Positions 6,413 through 12,907 of a DNA stretch of 13,753 nt are shown here, piece by piece. Origin of the DNA: CF-39 sp036518215 (lineage in GTDB: Bacteria; Chloroflexota; Limnocylindria; P2-11E); assembly GCA_036518215.1 (NCBI GenBank), contig DATDNP010000065.1, positions 1 to 13,753 of the forward strand, in the 5' to 3' direction. Positions within the stretch are counted from its first letter, which is position 1; each line of letters starts with the position of its first letter. A program made the position numbers and the translations under genes. Under the pieces are notes generated by a model. That model saw only the letters and a program-made list of their open reading frames with translations. It was not told the origin of the DNA and did no database searches.

Positions 6413-8113
6413 CTACTGCGGCGTCGGCGCGGGTGTCGACTTTCCCTTCGGGAGCGGCAGCGTCGGCAGCTCGATGCGCGGGATGATGCTCCCCGAGGGC
6501 GGCGGGAACGGGAGCCGGACGCTCGGTGCGGGCGTCGGCTGCGACGGGAGAGCGCCCGGCGTGCGCCCGCCCTCATCGTCCGGATACGTGCGCGGCGCGT
6601 CGATCGTCACGAGCGTCGATGTCGTCTCGCTCACCGCGGCGCCATCCTCGACGAGCTCGTACGCGAGGCGATAGCGCCCGACGATGTTCGGCGCGACGAG
6701 CGGGAAGAAGAAGGAGCCGGAAGCCCCCGGATGCAGCGTGCCGACGGGCGCGAAGCCTTCCTCCACCGTCCGGCCGTTGCGCGTGTCGAGCGCGTGCCAC
6801 GCGAGCATGAGCTCGTGGTCGACGAGCCCCGCCGTCCCGAGCGCCTGATAGCTCGCGACCAGGAGCGACGCCTCGCCGCGGTGCAGCGTCATCGGGGCCT
6901 TGAGCGTGTCGTGCACGAGGAACGGCGCGTGCGCCTTCACGTCGAAGGTCGCCGTCGCGGAGCCCTGCGACTCGAGCGCGTTCCCGGCGGCGTCGGCGAG
7001 CCCGACGGTGACGTGGAAGAGGCCCGGCTGCGCCGGCGTCGGGATCTCGAGACCGAGGTTCGCGGCCTTCGCGGGAGCGAGCGCGGGGAGCGGGAGGGGC
7101 TTCGCGGACGACGCGATCTTCGCGTCATCGTCGTCATCGAGCTCCCAGATGAGACCGACCGCGCCGGCGCCGGTCGCGGCCCATGGTGCCGACCCCGCGT
7201 TCGTGACCGTGAGGGTCACGCGCACCTTCGATCCGGTGTCGGCCGAGACCGGCGTGCGCGGAACGCCGAAGCGCGCGTTCGCGGGCGGCTCGAGCACGGC
7301 CGCGTACACGAGCGAGCCGACGTTCGCGATGAACGCATTCGCGTCGGCTTCGTAGTCGTCCCACGTCATCGCGACGACGACACGCGGCCCGGATGGTGTG
7401 AAGATGATGCCGGCGTCGTGCACGAGCGCGGGGAGGTTCCCGGTCTTGTGCGCGACGACCACGCCGTCGGGGAGCGATGCCGGAAGGCGATCGTTGATCT
7501 CCTGCCGCTCGAGGCGCGCGAGCATGCGGTCCGAGGCGGCGGCCGAGACGAGCGTCTTGTTCGCGAGCATCGTGAAGAACGTCGCGATCGCGCGCGGCGT
7601 CGCGACGTTGTCCTCGTCGTGATCGAGCGCGACATGGAAGTTCGCGATGCCGACCTTCACGAGCGTCGCGTCGATGTTCGCCGGACCGAGGACGCGCCAG
7701 AGCGCCTGCGCCGCCCCGTTGTCGGAGACCGTGATCATCTTCTCGAGCGCCTCGTCGACGGTGAGCTCGGTGCCGACGGGCTCGAACGATCCGTCCTCGA
7801 CCACGTCGTCGGGCTCGATCGTGATGACGTCGGTGTACTTCAGCTCGCCCGCATCGACGCGGCGCTCGGCCTCGAGCAGCACGCCGAGCTTGTAGAGCGA
7901 GGCCGTGATCACGGGCTCGTCGGGCGACTTCGTGTACAGCGTCTTGCCCGCGATGGGATCGCTGATGAACAACCCGACGCCGCCGGGAAACCCTTCGGCG
8001 AGCTGGTCGAGCTGCTGCACGAGCTCGGACGCGCTCGCGGCCGCCGGACGGCCGGTCAGGACGGAGGCCGCAACGACGAGCCCTGCGAGCAGGAGTGCCC
8101 TCAACGTGCGCAT
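6413..8113 (-). CDS. Secreted class A beta-lactamase-fold serine hydrolase with Ig-like domains and proline-rich tail
   Basis: The 566-residue precursor begins with a Sec signal peptide (MRTLRALLLAGLVVAASVL, cleavage near the AAASAS segment at 24-29, no lipobox Cys). The catalytic domain (about 30-275) has the penicillin-recognising set: S72-x-x-K75 (ASLYK), SDN at 130-132, a possible omega-loop acid in DHDEDN (164-169) followed by TP, and KTG at 223-225 (AHKTGNLP). Two beta-rich, probably Ig-like modules follow (about 285-395 and 396-515), the first with TNAGSAPW, and then a tail of about 50 residues rich in Pro, Thr and Ser. Class A beta-lactamases are about 290 residues, so about half of this protein is extra. 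It could be a beta-lactamase, a peptidoglycan DD-peptidase/esterase or a cell-surface hydrolase; the accessory domains favour a wall-associated role. In-frame TGA upstream makes ATG 8113 the earliest start. Confidence 0.87.
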   Translation of the reverse strand: MRTLRALLLAGLVVAASVLTGRPAAASASELVQQLDQLAEGFPGGVGLFISDPIAGKTLYTKSPDEPVITASLYKLGVLLEAERRVDAGELKYTDVITIEPDDVVEDGSFEPVGTELTVDEALEKMITVSDNGAAQALWRVLGPANIDATLVKVGIANFHVALDHDEDNVATPRAIATFFTMLANKTLVSAAASDRMLARLERQEINDRLPASLPDGVVVAHKTGNLPALVHDAGIIFTPSGPRVVVAMTWDDYEADANAFIANVGSLVYAAVLEPPANARFGVPRTPVSADTGSKVRVTLTVTNAGSAPWAATGAGAVGLIWELDDDDDAKIASSAKPLPLPALAPAKAANLGLEIPTPAQPGLFHVTVGLADAAGNALESQGSATATFDVKAHAPFLVHDTLKAPMTLHRGEASLLVASYQALGTAGLVDHELMLAWHALDTRNGRTVEEGFAPVGTLHPGASGSFFFPLVAPNIVGRYRLAYELVEDGAAVSETTSTLVTIDAPRTYPDDEGGRTPGALPSQPTPAPSVRLPFPPPSGSIIPRIELPTLPLPKGKSTPAPTPQ

Positions 8114-8121
8114 GTTCGCTC

Positions 8122-8127
8122 ATTCAG
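8122..8127 (-). promoter_or_regulatory. Candidate -10 element (CTGAAT) for the serine hydrolase
   Basis: On the minus strand CTGAAT matches TATAAT at four positions and ends 8 nt before the ATG at 8113. The 53-bp gap to ybeY has no Shine-Dalgarno and no clear terminator. Weak on its own, but it resembles the arrangement at the other unlinked genes here. Confidence 0.3.
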
Positions 8128-8166
8128 AACGGCGCGGACATGACTTCGTTGCAGCGCTTTTACCGA

Positions 8167-8631
8167 TCACTGACGCGCGGCTGAGAGGGCCTCCCGGCCC
8201 AGCGCGAGCATCTCGCGGTAGCCCCGAGGTGTCTCGTCTTCGAAGCCGAGGAGGTGCAGCGTCCCGTGCGCGGCGAGGAAAGCGACCTCCGACGCGAGCG
8301 GCCAGCGCCGCCGGCGCGCCTGACGCGCCGCCTGCGCGCCGCTGACGACGACGTCGCCGAGCTCGATGGTGCCGTCGGGCCCGGGCCGCAGCCGCGACGC
8401 GGCGACGGCACCGCGGATCTCAGGACGGAACGCTTCGCCGAACGAGAGGACGTCGGTCGTCCGATCCTTCCCGCGGTACCGCCGGTTCAACGCGCGCATC
8501 TCGGCGTCGTCCACGAACGCGAGCGTGACGACGGTGCCGGGCGGGAGCGGGTACGGGCGCGCCGCGATCCGCATCGCGCGCCGCGCGAGCGCGATGTCGC
8601 AGGGCGCGGTGCCGCGGACGACGACCCTCAT
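8167..8631 (-). CDS. ybeY: Endoribonuclease / rRNA maturation factor YbeY
   Basis: This 154-residue single-domain metalloprotein of the UPF0054 family is needed for 16S rRNA 3'-end processing and ribosome quality control. Family landmarks are RALNRRYRGKDRTTDVLSF (46-64), the IELGDVVVS strand (89-97) and the metal site HGTLHLLGFED. Canonical YbeY has three His ligands (H-x3-H-x5-H). Here H122 and H126 are present, but the third position is D132 (FEDET instead of YDHE). The codons read cleanly as Asp, with no frameshift. Asp can ligate zinc, so activity is not ruled out. The ATG at 8631 is preceded by GGAGG, with a short spacer. It follows pgpH by 10 bp at the end of the rpsU-yqeY-phoH-pgpH-ybeY run. 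Era and diacylglycerol kinase, frequent next neighbours, are absent. Confidence 0.9.
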   Translation of the reverse strand: MRVVVRGTAPCDIALARRAMRIAARPYPLPPGTVVTLAFVDDAEMRALNRRYRGKDRTTDVLSFGEAFRPEIRGAVAASRLRPGPDGTIELGDVVVSGAQAARQARRRRWPLASEVAFLAAHGTLHLLGFEDETPRGYREMLALGREALSAARQ

Positions 8632-8641
8632 GGACCTCCGG

Positions 8642-10741
8642 CTAACGGTCGGAGGCGGCGCGCTGCGGGAGACGCGCGATGCGGTCTTCCGGATATGGGA
8701 TGCGCTCGTGATACACGCCGAGCAGCAGCTCGCAGAAGGCGTCCTTCACGCGCTGGACGTCCCGCAGCGTGAGGTCGCTGTCGGACAGCTGGCCGTCGGC
8801 GAGCCGTTCGTCGACGATCTTGTCGACCATCGCGCGGATCGTGTCGGGATTCTTCTCCTCGAGCGAGCGCACCGATGCCTCGGTCCCGTCCGCGAGCATC
8901 ACGATCGCGGCTTCCTTCGTGCGCGGGCGCGGGCCCGGATACCGGAACTGCGCCTCATCGGGGTTCTGACCGCGCTGCTGCGCCAATTGGTAGAAGTACT
9001 TCACGACGCTCGAGCCGTGATGGCCGGGGATCATCTCGCGGATCACCGCCGGCAGGTGATAACGATCCGCGAGGGCGAGACCGTCGCGCACGTGCGCCGC
9101 GACGATGCCGGCGGACACGAGCGGATCGAGGTCGTCGTGCGGGTTCGTGCCCGTCTGGTTCTCGATGAACGCCGATGGGTTCCGCATCTTTCCGATGTCG
9201 TGGTAGTACGCGCCGACGCGCGCGAGGAGCGGATCCGCACCGATGACCTCGGCCGCGCGCTCCGCGAGGTTCCCGACGAGGAGCGAGTGGTGGTACGTGC
9301 CCGGCGTCCGGAGCAGGAGCTGGCGCAGCAGCGGGTGGTTCGGATCCGCGAGCTCGCGCAGCTCGAAGACCGTGGTGATCCGGAAGAGATGCCCGAGCAT
9401 CGCCATCGCGGCGAACGCGAGGAGGCCCGAACCGGCGCCCGAGAGGAGGGCCGCGCCGAAGAGCTGCGCCGCTCCGATCGGGTCGGTCGCCTTGCCGATG
9501 AGCGTGAACACGAGCAGGACGCCGACGTTGCCCACGGCGACGGAGAGCGCGCCTGCCGCGAACTCGCGTGCCGTCGTCGCGCGGCGGACGGCGGCCATGC
9601 CGAGCAACGCCGGCACGAGCACGTACGCGACGAGCTCGACCTGGCCCGACATGACGCCGGCGTGGAGCGCGCCCGCGATCTGCGTCGCGAGCGCGGCGCG
9701 GCCGGACACGAGGACCGTGAGCGTCATCGCGATCGCGGCGTACGGGACGAAGTACACGAGGAGCGTGTGGCCGGGGACGATCGCGCGCGTCGCGACCGTC
9801 GACGCGAGGAGCGCGAGCGCGAGGACGACGAGCTTGCGGTCGTCGTTCCAGGCCTCGGTCGCGTACCGCTCGACGAAGAGGCCGAGCACGCCCGCGACGA
9901 GGATCGCCCAGATGATGAGGCCGATGGCGCCGGGCCAGTCGATGCCCTGGTTCACGAGACCGAGCGCGCGCAGCTTCTCGACGTCGAGCGCCGAGACGAC
10001 GCTGCCGCCGCGAACGACCACCTCGCCGGCGACGACCTGCACCTGTATCGGCGCGACCGCCTGACGCGCGGCCTGCTGCGCGTTCGCGGTGGCGACCTGG
10101 TCGAGCGTGACGTTCGCGTCGATGAACTGTTTGGTGATCTCGCTCGCGACGCGCTTCTGCCGATCGGTCCAGGCCGGCGGGAGGGCCTTCCCCGCCTCGG
10201 TGCGGACCGAGTCGACCTGCTCGGGTCGGATGCCCTGGCCGTACAGGCTCCGCAGCGTGTTATCGAGCTCCTTCGCCATGCCGTCGTACTCGCTCGGCGT
10301 CATGTCGACGATGTCGCCGGCGCTCGCCGCCGTGAGCTGCACCTCGGGGAGGCGCTGGAGCGCCGCGATCTTCTGGTCGCGCGACTGCGTCGGGTCGCCG
10401 CGCACGCGGCCGATCGCGTTGAGCGCCTGCGCGAGCTTGTCGCGCTGGGTCGCGAGGACGGCGGGATTCGGCACGTACTGCGGCTGCACCGCGGCGGCGG
10501 CGCGATCGCGCTCGGCGTTCGTGAGCGATTCGGAGACGAACGACACTGAGCGCGGCGCGCGTACGTCCTGGCTCGCGACGGCGCCGACGTCGTACGTGAC
10601 GACGGAAGGCGGCGAGAGGAGGAGCGCGACGGCCGTGATGAGGCCGGTCGCGATCACGAACGTCCACATGCGCGTGCGCGCGACGGCGAGCGCGCTGCGC
10701 CAGTCGAAGCCCTGCCGTGGCCGCGTGAAGCGGGCGATCAC
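8642..10741 (-). CDS. pgpH: 7TM receptor-HD family cyclic-di-AMP phosphodiesterase (PgpH-type)
   Basis: This 699-residue membrane protein has a cytoplasmic N-terminus, a first helix (about 25-42), a large extracytoplasmic 7TMR-HDED domain (about 45-265), a seven-helix-type membrane region (about 270-452) and a cytoplasmic HD phosphohydrolase domain (about 475-660). All expected metal ligands are visible: H485 (TYHHS), the H514-D515 pair (YYHDIGK), H550, H574-H575 (PGHHG) and D618 (LADGTEAS). The segments RVGAYYHDIGKMRNP and FIENQTGTNPHDDLDP are nearly canonical. Characterised PgpH proteins hydrolyse c-di-AMP to pApA; c-di-AMP turnover here is inferred by homology. The GTG start overlaps the phoH TGA as GTGA. 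The phoH-pgpH-ybeY order is conserved across many bacteria. Confidence 0.93.
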   Translation of the reverse strand: MIARFTRPRQGFDWRSALAVARTRMWTFVIATGLITAVALLLSPPSVVTYDVGAVASQDVRAPRSVSFVSESLTNAERDRAAAAVQPQYVPNPAVLATQRDKLAQALNAIGRVRGDPTQSRDQKIAALQRLPEVQLTAASAGDIVDMTPSEYDGMAKELDNTLRSLYGQGIRPEQVDSVRTEAGKALPPAWTDRQKRVASEITKQFIDANVTLDQVATANAQQAARQAVAPIQVQVVAGEVVVRGGSVVSALDVEKLRALGLVNQGIDWPGAIGLIIWAILVAGVLGLFVERYATEAWNDDRKLVVLALALLASTVATRAIVPGHTLLVYFVPYAAIAMTLTVLVSGRAALATQIAGALHAGVMSGQVELVAYVLVPALLGMAAVRRATTAREFAAGALSVAVGNVGVLLVFTLIGKATDPIGAAQLFGAALLSGAGSGLLAFAAMAMLGHLFRITTVFELRELADPNHPLLRQLLLRTPGTYHHSLLVGNLAERAAEVIGADPLLARVGAYYHDIGKMRNPSAFIENQTGTNPHDDLDPLVSAGIVAAHVRDGLALADRYHLPAVIREMIPGHHGSSVVKYFYQLAQQRGQNPDEAQFRYPGPRPRTKEAAIVMLADGTEASVRSLEEKNPDTIRAMVDKIVDERLADGQLSDSDLTLRDVQRVKDAFCELLLGVYHERIPYPEDRIARLPQRAASDR

Positions 10742-11703
10742 GAGCGCTCTTTCTCGAAGCGATCGTACGCCCTGACGATCCGCGCGACGAGCTCGTGCCG
10801 CACCACGTCCTTCTCGTCGAAGTCCACGAACGCGATCCCCTCGACCCCCCTCAGGATCTGGCGCGCGAGGATGAGGCCGGACTCCTGCCCCTTCTCGAGG
10901 TCGATCTGCGTGACGTCGCCGTTCACGACGGCCTGCGATCCGTACCCGAGTCGCGTGAGGAACATCTTCATCTGGGCGGGCGTCGTGTTCTGCGCCTCGT
11001 CGAGGATGATGAACGCTTCGTTCAGCGTGCGGCCGCGCAGGAACGCGAGCGGCGCGACCTCGATCTCGTTGCGCTCGCGCGCGCGCGCGAAGCGCTCCGC
11101 CGGCATGAACTCGTACAGCGCGTCATACAGCGGTCGGAGGTACGGGTCGATCTTCTCGGTGATGTCGCCGGGAAGGAATCCGAGCCGCTCGCCAGCCTCG
11201 ACGGCCGGACGCGTGAGGATGAGCCGCGAGACCTTCCGGTCGCGCAGCGCGGCAACACCCATCGCCGCGGCCAGATACGTCTTCCCGGTGCCCGCCGGGC
11301 CTATCGAGAAGACCAGATCGTGGCGCCGGATCGCATCGACGTACGCGCGCTGGTTCGCCGACTGCGGCGAGATGCGCTTCCCACGGACTGTGGTGCCGAC
11401 GACGCCGCGCATCTCCTCCGGCCCGGGCACCGACGCGTCCTTCGCATCGCCGATGAGCCGCTCGAGCGCCGGCTTGCGGAGCGACTCGTCGCGATCGGAG
11501 AGCGTGCGCATGGCGCCGACGAGCTCGCCGACGCGCGCGACGCTCGCGGGCTCGCCGCTGATGCGCAGCTCCGCACCGCGCGAGACGATCTTCACCGAGA
11601 ACTCACGCTCGATGCGATCGATGTTCTGATCGTTCGCGCCAGTGATGAACATCATCTCGTCGGGATCGGGGATGAGGATCGTGATCTGCGCGGCCGAGCT
11701 CAT
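10738..11703 (-). CDS. phoH: PhoH-family ATPase (PhoH-like protein, YbeZ type)
   Basis: This 321-residue cytoplasmic P-loop ATPase is commonly encoded beside ybeY and linked to RNA metabolism. The N-terminal 65 residues form a small KH-like module (FITGANDQNIDRIE, then LRISGEPASV). The helicase-like core has QRAYVDAIRRHDLVFSIG leading into Walker A GPAGTGKT (135-142), the TRPAVEAGERLGFLPGD element (164-180), Walker B FIILDEAQN with D235-E236, and a sensor-like VNGDVTQIDL (260-269). Length and motif set match full-length YbeZ/PhoH proteins. The ATG at 11703 overlaps the yqeY TGA as ATGA, and AAGG lies just upstream. It is co-transcribed, by inference, with rpsU, yqeY, pgpH and ybeY. Confidence 0.95.
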   Translation of the reverse strand: MSSAAQITILIPDPDEMMFITGANDQNIDRIEREFSVKIVSRGAELRISGEPASVARVGELVGAMRTLSDRDESLRKPALERLIGDAKDASVPGPEEMRGVVGTTVRGKRISPQSANQRAYVDAIRRHDLVFSIGPAGTGKTYLAAAMGVAALRDRKVSRLILTRPAVEAGERLGFLPGDITEKIDPYLRPLYDALYEFMPAERFARARERNEIEVAPLAFLRGRTLNEAFIILDEAQNTTPAQMKMFLTRLGYGSQAVVNGDVTQIDLEKGQESGLILARQILRGVEGIAFVDFDEKDVVRHELVARIVRAYDRFEKERS

Positions 11704-12242
11704 GCGCCGGCCTTCGCCTTCAGCGTCGACTGCACGATGGCCGCGACCTGCTTCCCGTCGGCGCGGTCCTTCGTCTCAGCGAGCACCTTCGGCATGACCT
11801 TCCCCATGTCGCGCGGGCCCGAAGCGCCGGTCTCGGTCACGACGCGCTCGACGATCGCGCGCACCTCGCTCTCGCTCAGCTGCTTCGGCATGTAGTCCGA
11901 GAGCACCGCGAGCTCGCTCTCCTCTTTCGATGCGAGATCCTCGCGCCCACCCTTGCGGAACGCGTCGATCGAGTCGCGCCGCATCTTGGCCTGCTTCTGG
12001 ATGACGTCCGCGACGGCGGCGTCGTCGAGCTCGTTCGGATCGTGTTCGGCGAGGTACGCGTGCCGCTGCGATTCGTCCTTCCCCTCGGCGATGAGGCGGT
12101 CCACCGCCGCTTGGCGCCGGTCGACGCCCTCGCGCTGAACGGCGGCCAGCAGGAAACGCAAGGTGTCACGCCGAAGCGTGTCCTTGTTGCGCATCGCGGC
12201 TTTGAGGTCCTCCTCGAGCCGCGACTTCAGCGCCGAGGGGAT
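11700..12242 (-). CDS. yqeY: GatB/YqeY domain protein, probable ATC start
   Basis: This YqeY-family protein resembles the tRNA-binding tail of the amidotransferase subunit GatB. Landmarks are VIQKQAKMRRDSIDAFRKGGREDLASKEESELAVLSDYMPKQLS (split over the middle) and GPRDMGKVMPKVL near the C-terminus. The first ATG (12194) would give 164 residues but removes the first family helix. That helix is encoded upstream in frame as ALKSRLEEDLKAAM. Between the rpsU stop (12258-12260) and 12194 no ATG, GTG or TTG exists in this frame. An ATC at 12242-12240 lies 6 nt after GAGGAG (12254-12249) and gives a 180-residue protein beginning at the family position, so I chose it. A segment of about 30 residues after the first helices (REGVDRRQ to HDPNE) looks like an insertion relative to the usual roughly 150-residue family. 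The stop overlaps the phoH ATG. Confidence 0.82.
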   Translation of the reverse strand: MPSALKSRLEEDLKAAMRNKDTLRRDTLRFLLAAVQREGVDRRQAAVDRLIAEGKDESQRHAYLAEHDPNELDDAAVADVIQKQAKMRRDSIDAFRKGGREDLASKEESELAVLSDYMPKQLSESEVRAIVERVVTETGASGPRDMGKVMPKVLAETKDRADGKQVAAIVQSTLKAKAGA

Positions 12243-12248
12243 ATCAGG

Positions 12249-12254
12249 CTCCTC
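12249..12254 (-). promoter_or_regulatory. Shine-Dalgarno (GAGGAG) deciding the yqeY start
   Basis: GAGGAG on the minus strand lies in the 15-nt gap after the rpsU stop and 6 nt before ATC 12242. This is ideal spacing for the proposed non-canonical start. A second GAGGAGG further down is 14 nt from ATG 12194, which is too far for efficient initiation. Confidence 0.55.
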
Positions 12255-12257
12255 GGT

Positions 12258-12425
12258 CTAGCGCTTGCGCCGCTTGGCTTCCTTGCGCTTGCGGCGCGCG
12301 GCCGGACGCTCGTAGAACTCGCGGCGGCGGGCCTCCGCGAGGATCCCTGCCTGTTGGATCTTCTTGTTGAAACGGCGAAGCGCGGCCTCGAAGGACTCGC
12401 CCTCGCCGACGATCACCTCGGACAA
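12258..12425 (-). CDS. rpsU: 30S ribosomal protein bS21
   Basis: This small basic ribosomal protein is 55 residues from TTG 12425, or 52 from GTG 12416. The sequence reads IVGEGESFEAALRRFNKKI, then QQAGILAEARRREFYERP, and ends in a tail made almost wholly of Arg and Lys. This is the canonical S21 pattern, including the F/Y-E-x-P landmark. AGGGAG (12431-12426) directly abuts the TTG but lies 9 nt before the GTG, so GTG is the mechanistically better start, whereas homologues often begin with an extra MSE-like tripeptide matching the TTG. rpsU followed by yqeY is a conserved pair. A roughly 75-nt leader containing a strong hairpin separates it from a -10-like TATGAT, suggesting attenuation or autoregulation. 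Confidence 0.9.
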   Translation of the reverse strand: MSEVIVGEGESFEAALRRFNKKIQQAGILAEARRREFYERPAARRKRKEAKRRKR

Positions 12426-12452
12426 CTCCCTGGTATCACCCGCCCTTTCTGG

Positions 12453-12490
12453 TCAAAGAAGACTGGCCGGCGGCCCCAGGTGGGCCGGCC
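12453..12490 (-). terminator. GC hairpin plus T-rich run: terminator after the HIT gene or attenuator in the rpsU leader
   Basis: A perfect 7-bp inverted repeat, GGCCGGC (12465-12471) and GCCGGCC (12484-12490), encloses a 12-nt loop. On the minus strand it is followed by AGTCTTCTTT, an imperfect T-tract. It lies between the HIT stop and rpsU, downstream of the candidate rpsU promoter, so it would end read-through from the HIT gene and could also act as an rpsU attenuator. The interrupted T-tract makes efficiency uncertain. Confidence 0.45.
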
Positions 12491-12500
12491 GACCTGTCGA

Positions 12501-12506
12501 ATCATA
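12501..12506 (-). promoter_or_regulatory. Candidate -10 element (TATGAT) for the rpsU operon
   Basis: TATGAT (5/6 to consensus) on the minus strand in the 129-bp gap between the HIT gene and rpsU. No good -35 is visible at 16-18 bp. It would give a leader of about 70 nt containing the GC hairpin, unlike the near-leaderless layouts elsewhere in the window. Confidence 0.35.
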
Positions 12507-12554
12507 GCCGCAGCGGTCCCTGCCGGCACGGTACAGATGCGCGTATTCTTATCG

Positions 12555-12890
12555 CTAGCCGGGTGGCCAGCCGAAGTCGCGACCGCCGAGGACGTGGATG
12601 TGGAGATGCCACACGCTCTGGCCCGCGGACTCCCCGTTGTTCACGACCATCCGGAACTCGTCCGCGAAGCCGGCCTCGCGAGCGACACGCCGCACCGCCT
12701 GCAAGAGCTGGCCGCCGAGCGCCGTGTCCTCGAGCTCTGAGAGCTTCGCCACGTGCGCCCGTGGCATGACGAGCGCGTGGAAGGGCGCCTTCGGGCTCAG
12801 ATCGCTGATCGCGACCGCGTGATCGTCGCGATAGAGGACCTTCGCCGGGATCTCGCCCGACACGATCCGGCAGAAGACGCACTCGCTCAC
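12555..12890 (-). CDS. HIT-domain nucleotide hydrolase (HINT/PKCI type)
   Basis: This compact 111-residue cytoplasmic protein of the histidine-triad superfamily probably hydrolyses purine nucleoside phosphoramidates or dinucleotide polyphosphates. The N-terminus CVFCRIVSGEIPA carries the CxxC (C4, C7) common in bacterial HINT proteins. DLSPKAPFHALVMPRAH (30-46) and the catalytic triad motif HLHIHV, with H95, H97 and H99, are canonical. WPPG at the end is also typical. The GTG start at 12890 gives the usual MxxCxFC opening and leaves a 17-bp divergent gap to the PlsY-like gene. No Shine-Dalgarno is present, and TATTCT lies 6 nt upstream. It probably has its own transcript, ending near the hairpin before rpsU. 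Confidence 0.95.
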   Translation of the reverse strand: MSECVFCRIVSGEIPAKVLYRDDHAVAISDLSPKAPFHALVMPRAHVAKLSELEDTALGGQLLQAVRRVAREAGFADEFRMVVNNGESAGQSVWHLHIHVLGGRDFGWPPG

Positions 12891-12895
12891 GCCGC

Positions 12896-12901
12896 GAGAA
12901 T
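12896..12901 (+). promoter_or_regulatory. Candidate -10 element (GAGAAT) for the PlsY-like gene
   Basis: GAGAAT matches TATAAT at four positions and ends 6 nt before the GTG at 12908, the same geometry as on the other strand. No Shine-Dalgarno and no -35 are recognisable. It shares five bases with the opposing TATTCT. Confidence 0.35.
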
Positions 12902-12902
12902 A
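12897..12902 (-). promoter_or_regulatory. Candidate -10 element (TATTCT) for the HIT gene
   Basis: On the minus strand TATTCT (4/6, with the key first T-A and final T) ends exactly 6 nt before the GTG at 12890. The whole intergenic gap is 17 bp and this is its only AT-rich part. Predicted leaderless transcript. Confidence 0.45.
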
Positions 12903-12907
12903 CGCGC

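Noticed and set aside
6731..8143. A 470-codon plus-strand open frame opposite the serine hydrolase
   Set aside because: Shadow of a gene with signal peptide and intact SxxK, SDN and KTG motifs; the antisense product is compositionally biased.
8366..10549. A 727-codon plus-strand open frame opposite pgpH
   Set aside because: It is antisense to a canonical 7TM-HD protein. Its product is Arg/Glu/Asp-rich low-complexity sequence caused by high GC in the opposite codon phase, with no domain pattern.
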